Assembly (NCBI GenBank): GCA_034440615.1
Contig: JAOTOM010002937.1
Span: 1 to 64,000, forward strand
DNA length: 64,000 nucleotides
Direction: 5' to 3'
From: Ashinkailepas kermadecensis
Lineage: Eukaryota; Arthropoda; Thecostraca; Neolepadidae
In this document: one piece after another, positions 1 to 12,500 of the stretch
Position numbering within the stretch: the stretch's first letter is position 1
Layout of the letters: the number at the start of each line of letters is the position of its first letter
Made by a program: the position numbers and the translations under genes
Notes under the pieces: model-generated
What the model was told of the DNA's origin: nothing
Seen by the model: only the letters and a program-made list of their open reading frames with translations
Database searches by the model: none

Positions 1-115
1 ACAAATAAAAATCCTAAACTAAACTGTGCTGTGAAATTCGACTTACAAACTTCATTAGCAACATGATATTTTATCAAACAAAGCAATTTAATTTTAGATA
101 ATATATGCAGACTTT
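1..115. other. unassigned A+T-rich flank
   Basis: A+T-rich sequence with no open frame, repeat or RNA signal that I can recognise. Confidence 0.5.
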
Positions 116-166
116 GCAGTCCTCCGACCTATGCAGTCCTCCGACCTATGCAGTCCTCCGACCTAT
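116..166 (+). repeat. 17-bp tandem repeat, three units
   Basis: The unit GCAGTCCTCCGACCTAT occurs three times head to tail without a mismatch. Perfect identity suggests a recent expansion. It is too short to suggest a function. Confidence 0.95.
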
Positions 167-3113
167 GCTTGCTCATGGTGTATGAGCATCAGCGAAGCAT
201 ACAAGAGCAGAACAACTACCAAGTAATCAAATATGATGATTGTAACCCAAGCTCTGAAATGAAATATGTAAAGAAAAACCACCCTGTTCGCATGCAGACG
301 AGTGCAATAATCCTGAACAAAATAGGCACTTGCCTAAAATACACCTAGGTAGATACCAGGCCCAATGCACTAGAACACAAATTTGTCATAACAGACTCAA
401 AACCTGTTCAGTTAAAGGATGCACATGTTCATTAACCTAAAGTAGTTCATTTTATTTAAATGTGATTGGCAAGGTTTATGCACTTTGCAGTGCCCATCTA
501 GATATATACACAGGAGGTTTCACAGCCATGTGTAGTTAGGGAGGTAAGAGGAACCTCACATCCGTACAACTTATCTTCAATTAACCCGCCCGGTCTTGAG
601 GGCGGATCTTTTTGCTCGACCTAAGGTTTTCCGCGGGTAGTGAAGAAGCGGCGCGTGACAGCGCGCAGAAATTTAGCATACCTTTTCCCATATCAATTTT
701 ACATGTTGTGCGAAACGTTTCAGGTCAGGTCATCCACGATTGCCGAGTTAGTCAAAGCCAAACGAGGTCACCTTTAAAAACGTTTAATAAGTCGTCACGC
801 TTTAAAGGGTGAAGATATTCGAATGAAACTTTCAGCGTTTGCTTATCTGTAAGGTTGCAACAAAACGCACCAGATAAATGTTTCATATTTTTCGTTTTGA
901 TGACTTATTTTTGGGGGCATTTTCTCATGTGTTCTAAAATCGAAGATTCCGGCTAAAGTAAGCACTTCTTATGAGGCTAAGTTGACTTGAAATAGCGTTT
1001 CGCTTTGCGTTCCACAAATTCGAAATATAAAAATACTGGAAAATTGACATACAAATTTCGAAAATTTCAGAATATGCAATTTGCATTTTTGGGTGATCGA
1101 ACATGTTGGGGCCATGATCGATTTCGCCTTCCTTTTTTGATTCCAAACATTTTTTTTAATCTCCCACACAGTAAACTTCCCAGAGCCAAAAACATGACGT
1201 CAGTCGTAACCCAATACAACCAAATGGCCTATTTTTAAAGCCAAAGATCCACAACAAGTATTACATCAGCTTTGCGAAAAGAATGGGTGCACCTTTCTCC
1301 CGCAGTCGCGACAAAAAAACACACGGGATAGAATCCACCTGCGGGCGAGAAGAAGTGTAACTAGGATACACTGAGCTGTGTTTTGTAGTCGCTGAGACCA
1401 TTCGATATTGTGTTCAAAAGTGAACAAATTCTGCTCATGTGCTTAACATGAACATTCTGACGCTGACAACCTGTGTTTATCGGCGCATATTCCTGCAGAT
1501 AGATGCATCGGATGAGGCATGCGCGGTGCCGATATCGAGTGACGTCATTATATAATCGTAATATGTGTTGTTCGCTAGCATGGTGACACAACCACAACAC
1601 TCTGGAGCCCGAAGTCGACTGCTTCTGAGTCCATCTAGCATCGCAGACTCGTGCTTCCTAGCGGGAGTATCGTAAATCAAAACCGTTTTGAAAAACAGCT
1701 GCCACTGCAGAGCCGTACAACGTTAATTGCAACTCCAGATGTGGCACAGGGTTCGATAAATTAAAGTGGCTCCAGAAATGAGGCGGCGCTTGTGCATAAT
1801 TACATTCATCCTCCGCGCCCCATGTGTAATAGAGGACAGCGGTAAATTAACAGCTCTGGCAATACCCAGCTTTTCCCGTATCGCCAACTACACTCCTTCA
1901 TGCGCCGGTGATTAATGTTGGTAAGTACAACGTTGACCGTTCTCAGAAATTACCTGTCTCCTCCGCAGCTCAGAAAACACACAGTCGAGCAATATGTTGG
2001 TCAAGTCAGAACTGTGTTGAAGTGGAAATTGTGTGTGCAGAAAATGCTCCCAATTCCGCTCTGGCAGTTGGGAACCAGTGATGTTCATCAACAAGCTGAC
2101 CAGCTTGCTACTGTTCAATCTGTGGTTGTCATTTTTTGTGAGGTCGTGGGAGGTGCAGGGGAAACATGCACTGAGCATCCTGAAATTTTTTTTTTCCGAG
2201 AGGTCAGCGATCTGACTTGTCCATGACGAAGTAACTTTACTGACAAATCGAGACTGCTACTTGAACATGCATGTGTATTAAATATTGCGTTTCAAATGAA
2301 AACAATATTTGTAATTCATGCGTAGCATAAATTGCGTGAATAATGACCACTCGGGAAGAATGTTCATGCTTGATAGTCATGACCTTCAGTCAAGAAACAA
2401 ATGGTGCGTGCACGCAGTTCTGATATATATATATAGCATAATTCTGACATTTCAGTTCAAAACTTACGTTCAAGAATTTTGGAAACAGGGTTTTCAAAAC
2501 ATACTCTTTTGTGGGTTGTTGCGTCAATTGTCTTTTTGCGTTTCTTTTCGGGGTAGGGGACAGATGGGGTGAGAGGCACAGAGCTGTCCGTTGCCACAGC
2601 TCGCGCTATTGTGAGTGATACTCGGACCGTAATTTCCGAGGTCTTAATGAGAGGCTGTCTACCCCCACCTTGCTCAGGAATGGACCCGAAACAAATGCAT
2701 AGTGAAGTGCTTAACGTACAAGGTATGTAACGTCCGTCGTCAGGAAGCACCACCACGAATCCCACGGGGCCCCGTGGGTCTCAGACGATATGACGACGTC
2801 ACTGGCACAGGGCGCACCTCGTCGGTCCTGCCGCGCCACCCGAGTCGCGCTCCTATTGCATATGAATCACCAAACAACACACATTGGCAGGGGTCGCTCA
2901 TCGACCCGGACGAGACGACGACAGAGTGTGCACCCACCCGCACGGCAGCCCGACGCGGCTCCCGACGTCCGCAGTCGGTGTCACGTGATTACCGTTCTGG
3001 CGGGAACGGTGTCAGCTGACTGCGCAGTTTGGGCTGCGCTCCCAAGCGCACCCTGTGCCACACGCCGGCGTCCGACTATACCCGAAGGCAGGAGGAAGCG
3101 TTCGGATTGTGCC
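167..3113. other. no gene recognised
   Basis: Only short open frames (about 105 codons or fewer, one of 146) occur on both strands, none with a recognisable domain or credible splice structure. The left part is A+T-rich. From about 2,700 the sequence becomes GC- and CpG-rich (for example the stretch around 2,820-3,010) and could be a fragment of a CpG-rich regulatory region, but no TATA box or transcript evidence is visible. Confidence 0.5.
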
Positions 3114-3141
3114 AGGCTGGGGATTGTGCCATCCCCAGCCT
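3114..3141. repeat. perfect 11-bp inverted repeat
   Basis: AGGCTGGGGAT and ATCCCCAGCCT flank a 6-nt loop (TGTGCC). The phrase GGATTGTGCC recurs around it at 3,104-3,160, so the hairpin probably arose from inverted duplication inside a small local repeat. Confidence 0.85.
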
Positions 3142-3229
3142 GCCAGGCTCGGATTGTGCCAATACACCGTCGTGTGGGAGCGCCCGTAGTGAACCGTGTA
3201 GCAGGCTTTGTTGTGCTAGGCTTCCTATA

Positions 3230-4520
3230 AATCCCGCTGGGGCTCCCAAAAATCGCACCCTGGCCCCTACAAATTACATTGGAGCCCGTAAACTCACATT
3301 TGGTGCCCAAAATGTCGCGCAGGGCCCCTGGAAATGACGCTGATGTCCCCCAAAACCGCACCGTGGGCCCCAAAAAATCGCACCGTGGCTCCTAAAAATA
3401 ACATTGGAGCCCGTAAACTCACGTTGGGTGCCCAAAATGTCGCGCTGGGGCTCCTGGAAATGATGTTGGGGCCCCAGAAAATCGCACCAAGGCGCTTGCA
3501 AATCACACTGAGGGTCCCACATATCGTTCCGGGTCCCCTAAAAATGACGCTGGGGACACCAAAAAGTGTGACCGGGGCCCCTGAAGATACCACTGGGACG
3601 CCCCCACCCCCTACAAAAAAAAAGTCGCGCCGGGTCCCCCGAAAAGTCGCGCCGGGGCCCGCGCAATCACGCTGGGGCCCAAAGGTCAGGCCGGGGTCCG
3701 TTAAAATCACATCTGAGCCCAACATTTTCGCCGTAGTCCAAGAAAATAAGGCTGATGCCCCAAAAATATGGGACGGGCCCCTGAAAAGCATACTAGGGTC
3801 CAAAAGGTCTGACCGGGGAACCAGAAAATCGCGCTGGTGCCCCCAAAAGTCGGACCGGGGCCCTAAAAAGCACGCTGGCGGCCTCAAAAAGTCGCACCTG
3901 GGCCCCTGAAAATCACGCTGGAGGCCCAAAAAAGTTATGCCAGGGTTCTTGAAATCACGACGGGGACCCTAATAGGTCGGGCAGGGGCCCCTAAGAATCA
4001 CGCTGTGCCTGGGGGTACCAAGAAGTCGCGTCTGGGCCCCTGAAAATTACGCTATGGGCTTGATAGGTCACACCGGGGCCCCAAAAGGCTCATCGGGTTG
4101 AACCAAAAATAAAGCTAAAGCTGTACTTAGATCCAAAAATAAATCGCGTCGCTGCCATTGAAAATCACACTGGGTGTCAAAAATTATCTCCCAAGCCCCA
4201 CATGTTGCGGCTGGCTTCCCAAAAATCGATTCCTGCACGGTATGTTACAATGCGGCCACAAAAATTGCGTCAAATACCTCCCCAAAACGCGTGGGGCCCG
4301 GAAAAGAAGCGTATTGGGGCCCGGAAAAAATCTTACCGGGGTCCAAAAGCATCGCGCAGGGGGCTTAGAAAAAATAGAACTCGACCTAAAAAATCACAAA
4401 GGGACTCCATCGAATCGACCCGAGTACCGCAAAATCATAACACGTCCTTAAGGAACGTTCTCCGAAGGGGCTTTCTACTCTGAATGGTTCAAACGGCTGA
4501 AAAATATCGTTGTGCAGCCA
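3230..4520 (+). repeat. family G element, copy 1a (5'-truncated block I)
   Basis: About 1.3 kb of degenerate subunits of roughly 28-32 bp alternating phrases like GCCCCTGAAAATCACGCTGG and CCCAAAAAGTCGCACCGGGG. The right part (4,190-4,520) aligns in order with 47,150-47,350 plus 47,836-47,989: shared phrases include GTTGC(A/G)GCTGGCTTCCCAA, GCAGGGGGCTT and GACTCCATCGAATCGACC. The long open frames inside (for example 211 codons on minus and 191 on plus) change phase with each subunit and I treat them as non-coding. The terminal CAGTG motif seen in copies 2 and 3 is missing at the left, so this copy looks 5'-truncated. Confidence 0.75.
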
Positions 4521-6433
4521 CAGTGACGTGCCAAAGAGGAAAATGCTCCCCCACTTCCTGAAGGGTTGGGCTCCCAAGAATCGCGCAGGGGCCCCCAAAA
4601 ATCGCTCCGGGGCCCCATAAATTCGCGTCGGGGCGCAACATCTACATAAGGGCTCTAAATGAATACAGCGGGCATCAGAAAACTCGCACCGGGCCCGAAG
4701 ATTTGGGCCGGGCCCTCGAAAATCGCGCTGGAGCTCAGGTAAGTACAACGCGCTCCGCGAACTCGCGCCGAGCCTCCAAAATATCGCGCTCAGGACACAA
4801 AATTCCCGTTGGTAGTCCCGAAAGTTCGATAGGGGCATACAAGTTCCATCGTGAGTTCTAAAAATTGTCGTCGGTGGCCCTAAATATGCACAGCGTGGCC
4901 CCAAGAATCGCATCGGGAACCGACAAAAATCAAGCCGGAGCCGTCCAAAATAAGTCGAAATTCCGAAAAATAAATGTCCGAGCCAGGAAAATCGCTCCGG
5001 AGGACAAAATATACCACCAGTTCCCTACAAAAATCGCATACGGTATCCCTCACCCCCCCCCCCCCCCTCCAAAAAAAACGCTACTGAGCTCGAAAATTTG
5101 CGGTGGGACACTAAGATATGGTGCCGGTGGCCGTAAAATCAGTACGAGACTCGAACCTGAAATAATTCAGAAGTGACCAAAAAGTTGCGTCGAGCCCAGA
5201 AAACCGGCGTCGGGTCCTCCAGGAACCACTCGTCTGAGCCCAAAAAGTCGCGCCGGGACCCCTATGAATTATACCGGAGCCCCAAAAATCGTGCTGGGGC
5301 AGGAATCGTGCCCTACAAATGTGCGCCAGGAGCCCCAAATAGACCCTAATAGCACAACGGGGGCAAAAATTCACCGGGCCCTCCAAAGCTTACGGCAGCA
5401 CGGCCCTAAAACATGCGTTGCATCTCTAAATATACACACTGGGAGCTCAAGAAATAAACATAGGCCCTCAAAGCGCACCGGGGCGATGAGACCGCATGGG
5501 GGCCTCAAAAACAGGCTTTGGTCCTCAAAAAGCAACATGGTCCTGAAAAGGAACAAAAGAACCTGGCATTAAATACACACATGGAGATCTTTGAAAACGC
5601 GCCAGTGTCTTTAAAATATCATCGGCGTACAATGAAGCAACAAAACTAAGAGGAGGCGTTTCAAAAATGCGCCCAGCCCCTAACATAAATTGGCTGGAGC
5701 TCTAAAGCATATCCGTAGGCGAAGAAAAGCGCAACGGGTCCAAAAAAGAACACCTAGCGAGGGCCTCGGTTCGCTAGCCAATCCGGGAGCGTATTTAGCC
5801 AAAGAGATGAGGTGCATCGAAACTCAGCGGGTATCCGGATTTCTAAGCCACCAGACAATGTGGCAAGAAGAGAACTAATCTTCGAATTGAAGTCATCGAA
5901 CTTTACCAGCGAACCCCCATACGAAGCATTCCAATCATCAAATATGGCACATGTCAATAATGTGGCAGCAATTAGCACAACGTAGAAGGCCTAACAGATA
6001 CGGGAGAATCGCACGAAGTGTGGCGAATGCGACGCATGCGCAAGGCGAGTGTACACTTGTACGAACGTTGGCGATTTGGCGACCGTGCGTTATTAACTAG
6101 AATGCCAGAAATTGGAAATTTAACTCTTTTTTTCAGCGATTTATACATGTGTAATTTCAGCAGGGCGAGGTGACTTATCAAGGAATACCATACGAAAAAA
6201 ACATTCGAACAGGATGGGGGAGTTAGGGTTGGAATCCGGTGACTCAGAAACGATGGTGTTTGGTTGGGTCCCCTTCACATGACGATTATATTGGTCACTA
6301 ATTGTTTTCTTGAAAAAAATGGTCCCCTTTAACAAAAAATAGTGGTCGAAATCCGGGGACATTTTAAATGGGGGTAGGTGGCCCCATCCAGATCTGTTTG
6401 CTTCCCCTAGCGCAAATCCTAGGTACGCCACTG
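4521..6433 (+). mobile_element. family G element, copy 1b (block II) with hAT-like ends
   Basis: A 1.9-kb unit that starts CAGTGACGTGCC and ends GGTACGCCACTG, the reverse complement of CAGTGGCGTACC, giving a short imperfect terminal inverted repeat of the type common in hAT elements. The left 1.2 kb is degenerate GC-rich subunits; the right 0.7 kb (5,700-6,433) is non-repetitive. The whole unit is collinear with the minus-strand copy at 58,105-59,950. There is no transposase, so it is non-autonomous. The flanking 8-mers do not match, so a target duplication is either lost or was never present. Assignment to hAT rests only on the ends. Confidence 0.65.
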
Positions 6434-6860
6434 CTTCCGCCACGGTTTTCGAATTGGATGGGAACTGTCCTACCTACCCTCCTACTCCCACTCGAATTGT
6501 CCCCTACCCTCTCAATGCTCTGTCCGCCATCTTCGTCGGTTCCACTATTTATATTTCTGATTTTTTTTTTAAATTCTGGAATCGATTTTGGGTCCTCTTT
6601 GCTGGATGCGGGGAGTCATTTGGCTAAAGATGGGGAAGCTTCAGCGCAAATCATGGGTCGCTCAGCTTGAGGTACAGAACTGGATGTCTGGGGATCTCTG
6701 GCATAGGTGAAGAACATCTCTACAGTGTACGCTCCATCGAGGTATTCAGAATCACTGGCCTGCAATCAGAAATCCTCAATACTTAAGCTCTTCCGCGCCT
6801 TCGACGCAAATGGTCCCTTCCGCAAAAGTGGGTGCAACGGCATGCATCACGACCCACCCA
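6434..6860. other. no gene recognised
   Basis: Spacer between two elements. It holds a T-rich tract (about 6,558-6,570) and no domain-bearing frame. Confidence 0.5.
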
Positions 6861-6960
6861 CAGTGGCGCAGCCAGGATTTTCTTAAGGGGGAGGGTCGAC
6901 TAAAAAGGTCAAGAAATAGACATGGCCTTGCACCCCTTGCACCTGTTGGCCGCGCCTCTG
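6861..6960 (+). mobile_element. short hAT-like miniature element
   Basis: Starts CAGTGGCGCAGCCAGGATTT and ends CGCGCCTCTG, an imperfect inverted pair. The first 40 bases closely resemble the start of the better-supported element at 47,352 (CAGTGGCGCAACCAGGATTT followed by a G-rich run). Both flanks are CCACCC-rich, so an 8-bp duplication is possible but cannot be placed exactly. At about 100 bp it would be an internally deleted relative. Confidence 0.5.
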
Positions 6961-8027
6961 CCACCCACCCCAATCATTTGGATATATGTGCCCCAGCAGT
7001 CTAGTCATGTGGCGGGACTCAGCATCAAGGCTGCTCGCCAAGATCTTGGAAAAGTGTGAGGCTTGGCAACCCTTCCTGTTCCATGCCACGAACAGGTAAG
7101 CCATCTCGTATAGCTACCCTGTTAGAATATAGATCAGTTATTCGTGGAGTCGCGGAAGCTGATAGCCGGTCTCCAGCGGCACCATATTCGACGGAAGCTG
7201 CTGCTCTCCTCCAAAATGGTGCGATACCGCAGGAGTGTGGCTGAAATCTTCCGCCCAGCAAGTGGACTGCGCTGGTGATGTATTTCCTCCGCGTAATAGT
7301 GGACTCCACTGATGCTGATGCCTTCTGCCGTGGTTTGATACTATTGTACCATAGAACCGAGGTGGGATACCACGATCATCATCTAATTATACACCCCACA
7401 GCACTCGAAGTTTGGCCTCCGCTTTCCTGGCCTATCCGACTGGTCACAGGGTTGCGTGGCCATCGCAGACTACTTTATTAGGTTGGTTAGGTTGCACGTA
7501 GCGTAAGCGTCTCGATTTGAAGTGATAATATGGTGAGGAGAGCGAGCGATTGAGTTGTGCGACAATGCACTGATGGAGAACGCCCACTATGGGCACGGTC
7601 ACGTGTATGGTGCGGCCCAGTGCTGATATGGTGGACCAGCAGTTGCCTCCGGCCACGTGGCAATCCACTGGTCACTGCTTGTGAGAGATCATCGGATTCT
7701 GATGTGTCGCTGAGCATTGGAGTTGATGATCGTCCAGCTGTGTATGTTTGGTTATTCGATTCTGATTTTCCTTATTGGAAGTTGTGTCATTGTGTGCCGC
7801 GGCAAACTGCAATAAACCTGGATTTCCTATGAATAAAAACATTCTAAGAGATCAATAGATCCGCGATAGCCCCAATCTTTTTAGTTCGACATTGGTTCAG
7901 ACCTCGGACGAGCGGAAACAGCATACCCACCCATTTGCATGCATAGATGAACTCTAGGAGTGTGGCGAGTTCCATACTCTTCTGAGTGTGGGATAATCGG
8001 ACTGTCGCCCCACTTGTGCCCAAACTA
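6961..8027. other. no gene recognised
   Basis: Mixed-composition sequence with short frames on both strands (94 codons or fewer) and no recognisable domain, repeat or RNA. Confidence 0.5.
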
Positions 8028-8568
8028 CACTGTAAAAAAAGATTACCACCCTTTTGGTGCTATTTCAAATGTCAAATTCCAGCACCACAGGGCTGCTTGA
8101 ATTAAGCACCTTTCTGGAGTTGGCATCGCATCGCAAAATTTCAAGTGCTAAATATAAGCATGGTGCTTATATCTAGCACCTCTTTATTCGGCTATATTTA
8201 GTAGCATGGTACTTGAAATGAGCACCCATGGGGTTTGTGCGCTTTAGCACCCCCAGGGTGCTAGTTTTTGCTCACGCCAAAAACCAGCACCTCCTGGGTA
8301 CGGTTCGCCTATGGTGCTAGCATATCTAGCACCCATTGGGTGCTAAAACCGAAATTGGACTCCTTGATAGTAGCGTACGGGTGTTGCTGACTTACGGTAT
8401 TTATACGGATGGAGTACTTCCTTTGCTACATGCTAGCGTCCGATACCCATCTTAAATATTACAGCGAACAGGATGCTTACAGGCGATATACCCTTTTAAT
8501 GCATTCGTATGCAAATAGCAATACAAAGGAATACGTATTTCCTACTTTGCAAATAGCAAAGGAGGACA

Positions 8569-8600
<32 letters not shown>
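8569..8600. repeat. (TA)n microsatellite
   Basis: About 30 bases of uninterrupted TA dinucleotides inside the candidate element. Short hydrophobic frames across it are artefacts of the dinucleotide. Confidence 0.95.
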
Positions 8601-8603
<3 letters not shown>

Positions 8604-8689
8604 GCAAATTTAGTATGTATTACAGTGAAGTACATGGACAGCAAAAATATCAGAGGTTTCTTTAATTTCAATCCCAAATTTTGCAACTG

Positions 8690-8830
8690 AAAAACCTAAT
8701 CTCACGTAGCCTAACCCAGTTGATTGCTTCATGAAGGAAAATGTGTGTAAGACTTTTATCATGGACACCTTAAATGACAATAATACCAAATAAACCAACG
8801 AAACCTAACCCCGACAATTTATTTTATTTG
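8690..8830 (+). repeat. fragment of the TTAGG-type dispersed repeat
   Basis: Matches the conserved segment of the 33-46 kb repeat family: CCTAACC followed by TTGCTTCATG(A/G)AGG, AAAATGTGTGTAA and ACCTTAAA. It is an isolated fragment within the CACTGTAAAAAA element. Confidence 0.65.
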
Positions 8831-9986
8831 TTATGCAAGCTCCACATTTATCACAGTTCAGTCTTACATGGCACAGTGCCAGTCATGAACAAATGGTGAC
8901 GTAAAGAGCAGATCCACTGGCTCCATGGCTATATAATTGTGAACAAATAAAATCCATAATAATGTTATACAGTCATAACGTTTTAAAACATAAAAAAGCA
9001 TCAGTGGCCCATCTCGATTAAGCCTATAAAATTATCTGGTAGCAACAACTGGTGGTCATAATCCAAGCTCTGCTATATCCAGGATAATCCAGGATAATAT
9101 ATCCTTTCTTTCAGCTAATAAATTCTGAGCAGCACAATCAACCACCCAAAAGCCATTGTCTGAGAAATGATTTTTGGGGGCCCCACAGAATAGGCTGCAA
9201 CTGGCATACAAAAAATTACATTTTAGCTTGTTTGTCCCATGGCAATAACGCATTTGCCTTGCTAAGCATGCCAGGTATTATGTGTTGTCAAGCTCAGGTA
9301 TGTTAGTGACTGTAGCTTGAGTTTGGATCAACTGCGTAAGTCTCCAGCGCCCGTAATGTCAGGGGTGTATGCAGCGAGGTTGACAAGATGCTGACATAAT
9401 CATATTGATACCAGGGATGTGGAAAAACATTTGCTGTGAAGACACACCCACCTTGTGCAGACTATGACAGGCATGTGCTTCTGGATCCAGATGTTCTCTT
9501 GATCCCAGAGAGACTTCTCTTCTTCGCTTCAATCTTGCTGCACGACTGCACCGATCCGCACGTCATCGAATCTCAAACCAAAGTGGCCGAATGTTCGCTC
9601 GTTTTTTTTGTTAAGCAGTGTTAAGGTGCTAATATTCCCGCCATTTTTCTACGCTGCTTATTTTAGCTACCCAACTGCTAACTGTAAGCAGCCATAGAGT
9701 GCTCAAACTCCCGCCAAAAAACACGGACCGTAACAGTGCTAGATATAAGCAGTTGCATTATTCTGGACTGCTTGGCACAACACTCATGGCTGCTAAGATC
9801 AAGCATCCTCACTATTGCTGTCTAGCATCTGCAGGCTAGAATTAGCCCCCTCCAGCCGAATAGTACATATGGTGCTTGTTGCTAGCATCCTTATGCTTGT
9901 TACTAGCATCCTTAGGGAAAAGCGTTGTTTGAAGGAGTCATTTAGCATGCAATTAGCAGCAAAAGAGCAAATCATTTTTTACAGGG

Positions 9987-12067
9987 TAGAGAGTGAAGTG
10001 CCCTAAGCAGCGGGACGTAGGTCTGTTTTTCAACTTGAATACCTACTTGATATTTCTGCTACCTCTGTAGGTTAATCATCCAGATCATCCTATATAGGTA
10101 TCCTACATGATTTATCATCATGGACTGATCACTTTTAGCAATTCTGACATTGATAAACGTTATCTGGGATGACCCTTGTCTTTTCTTTGAATATACCATC
10201 TGACAAAGAAGCCGCCAGGAGCTCCGAAAATTCATAACCCGAGCCCGTGTCCTGCTGGAGCATACGGCTGAATTTGCCTTGCTGAGAGGGGGATGTTAGT
10301 CCCCTGGTGAACTCAAAATCTATTTGGCGAAATACAACATCGCGTTTGGAAGCTCTCACGGAGATTAGCAGAAAACATTTGGAGCAAGCTTCTCTGAGAT
10401 CCATTTTCTAGATCCTGCAGCCAGATATTAGGATCTGAACCTCGAATATAATATGGACGCCATGAGTGTCATTGGGGCTTGATTCAAAATCGGAACACCG
10501 TTTTTTTAATGGCGAGGGACAGGTGCATGGGTTTGAAACTGAAATAAATGCCAAACTTAAAAGTTGAAGTATTTCGATTCTCAGTTTGTTTTTCTCGAAT
10601 TGTCATGGTTTTCAAGATTCATATTTTGGAATGGATTGAAGAACCAGAACAGTAGTGAAAGTTTACTTGGCGGGTTAAAACGTGCACGGGGTCGCCATAG
10701 TTTGTCATTATCATCGGAATAAACCATTTCACTAAAATATAACGTCGTTACTTTTTATCGGAAAAACGAGTTAGTTGCTGTGCCCCCGTTAACCAGAATA
10801 AACACTAAGCATTCCATATTAATGTCGTTTTTATGGACATCCCTCCTACTGTTAGATTTTGATAAGTATATGCACAGGTGAGCTCACTTACCTAGGTCGG
10901 GGAATTTTTTTCATCGGATATGCAAATTTTGATACAGCATGCATAATTCATGTAGACAGAGGCGCTACTTTTGGGAGTACTAGAGCGTGCTGTTTTCCTC
11001 ACTACCGCACACTGTTGAACAGGATGGGAGGGGGGGGGATGTCCCCCTAGCAGGGCACGGTTTAATATATATGAGCAAATATTTGTATACAAAGTGCGCT
11101 CATCAATTATATAAAGGTACACTAAGCTGCAATGTGATTCATTTAGTGGTTTATGAGCAATACCAGAAGAAAACACTTGAAATTCAAATTTCCTCCTGGC
11201 AAGACTTGTTATATTGAAAGTGGAGACGATGGAAGGCACATCCAAAAGTAAGGGTCGAAAATTATCCCAAATAAAAAGCACAGCCTCCGAATAAAGGGTA
11301 GAACTTGATTTTTCCTCTAATACGATTGCATAGTGCTGCTAAGAATAAATTATGGAAAATATGTAATTGCTAAAACAAAACTCACAAACGTAAAATTATC
11401 TATCGGTTAGCTGCTCAGGTCTCATGACGAAAAATGATACGGTTCTTCTGTTGGGGCAGCAGGATTGCTCACATTCAGTCCAATATTATTATTAAGTAAT
11501 TTTGTTAATAGGCATACCTGGTAATAGCTGATACGGTCTGGTAAAACCCGGAGCATGAGCAATGCAATTGTGCTAGTTTATCACTGCTTGGCCTATGTTT
11601 TTCACACTTAAATTGCAACTTGATGATCCACGGATAGCTATTGAGCCTGAAATCCAGTATAACAAGGAAACATCGATCTGTTGCTTAATTATTTGTATAG
11701 GAGAATAATGCGCCATCTTGCAATGCATGAGAGTATTGTTTCAGTGGTGCTTCGATCGGACCAGTGCACACATTACAAAGTATACTAAATATAAGGCTGT
11801 GTGCGGAGTTTTCCCCATGACGTACTTGCGAGCAGTGAAGTATATTGCCCGTGAAACCAGAGTCCAGACGCCGTACAAGACCGATGCTCATGCAGTGCAG
11901 ATTGCCAATGGAGTATGGGTGCGGAGGAATGCGAGATTATTTCGCTGAGCATGCATGCAATGCGTTGGACATCATGAAAACAAACGAGAAACTTGGGTAG
12001 TAGAATAGAGAAAGCAATCACCATATTTATCAGATGTTATGGCCCTAAGTCTGAAAAGAACCGTCCC
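9987..12067. other. no gene recognised
   Basis: A+T-rich sequence with frames under 130 codons on both strands and no recognised domain. A G-run with TGTCCCCCTAG (about 11,028-11,050) resembles GGGGACATCCCCCTAATG near 37,560, so a minor dispersed repeat may be present. Confidence 0.45.
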
Positions 12068-12200
12068 CGGACGTCAGAGGCTGACGGGAGTCGAACGTCA
12101 GAGGCTGATCGGAGTCAGATGTCAGAAGAAGCTGACGGGAGTCGGACGTTGGAGGCTGACGGGAGCCGGATGTCAGAGGCTGACGGGAGTCGAATGTTAC
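12068..12200 (+). repeat. 24-bp minisatellite
   Basis: About five to six imperfect units of the form GAGGCTGACGGGAGTCGGA plus about five bases. The unit is divisible by three, so frames run through it, but no coding signal accompanies them. Confidence 0.85.
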
Positions 12201-12500
12201 CTCAATGCAATTCGAAGTTCGCTTCCGCCCTCCGGCTCGTCCCTCTCTTGCAAAACATGAAGCACACCTCCGTTTGCCAACTTCCACACTGACGGCTCCC
12301 ATTTGGAGTACGCCATTGCCGAGTGGTTGGAGAATGTCGGCAATGTGACCAGCCACTTGACAACGCCAGTTGCCTTGACAACGCCAGTTGACCGCAGTTC
12401 TGTCCACGATTTCACGACTTTGGAAGAAAAGAAACATAAGACGTGAATATGCACTACTGCATTATTACCTGTGCCACCAGGAATCGTTGAGGAGTATTAG

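Larger units (their letters stand above)
8028..9986. mobile_element. candidate 1.96-kb DNA element with CACTGTAAAAAA ends
   Basis: The left end reads CACTGTAAAAAAAGATTACC and the right end, read inward, CCCTGTAAAAAATGATTTGC: a terminal inverted repeat of about 18 bp with a few mismatches. A TA dinucleotide sits outside each end (8,026-8,027 and 9,987-9,988). Both subterminal regions (8,040-8,350 and 9,620-9,980) are crowded with AGCACC/GGTGCT and TGCTTATATCTAGCAC motifs in both orientations. There is no transposase, so it would be non-autonomous. The superfamily is uncertain. Confidence 0.5.

Noticed and set aside
3294..3929. 211-codon minus and 191-codon plus frames as genes
   Set aside because: They consist of degenerate family G subunits, overlap antiparallel, and are not preserved in the collinear copies.
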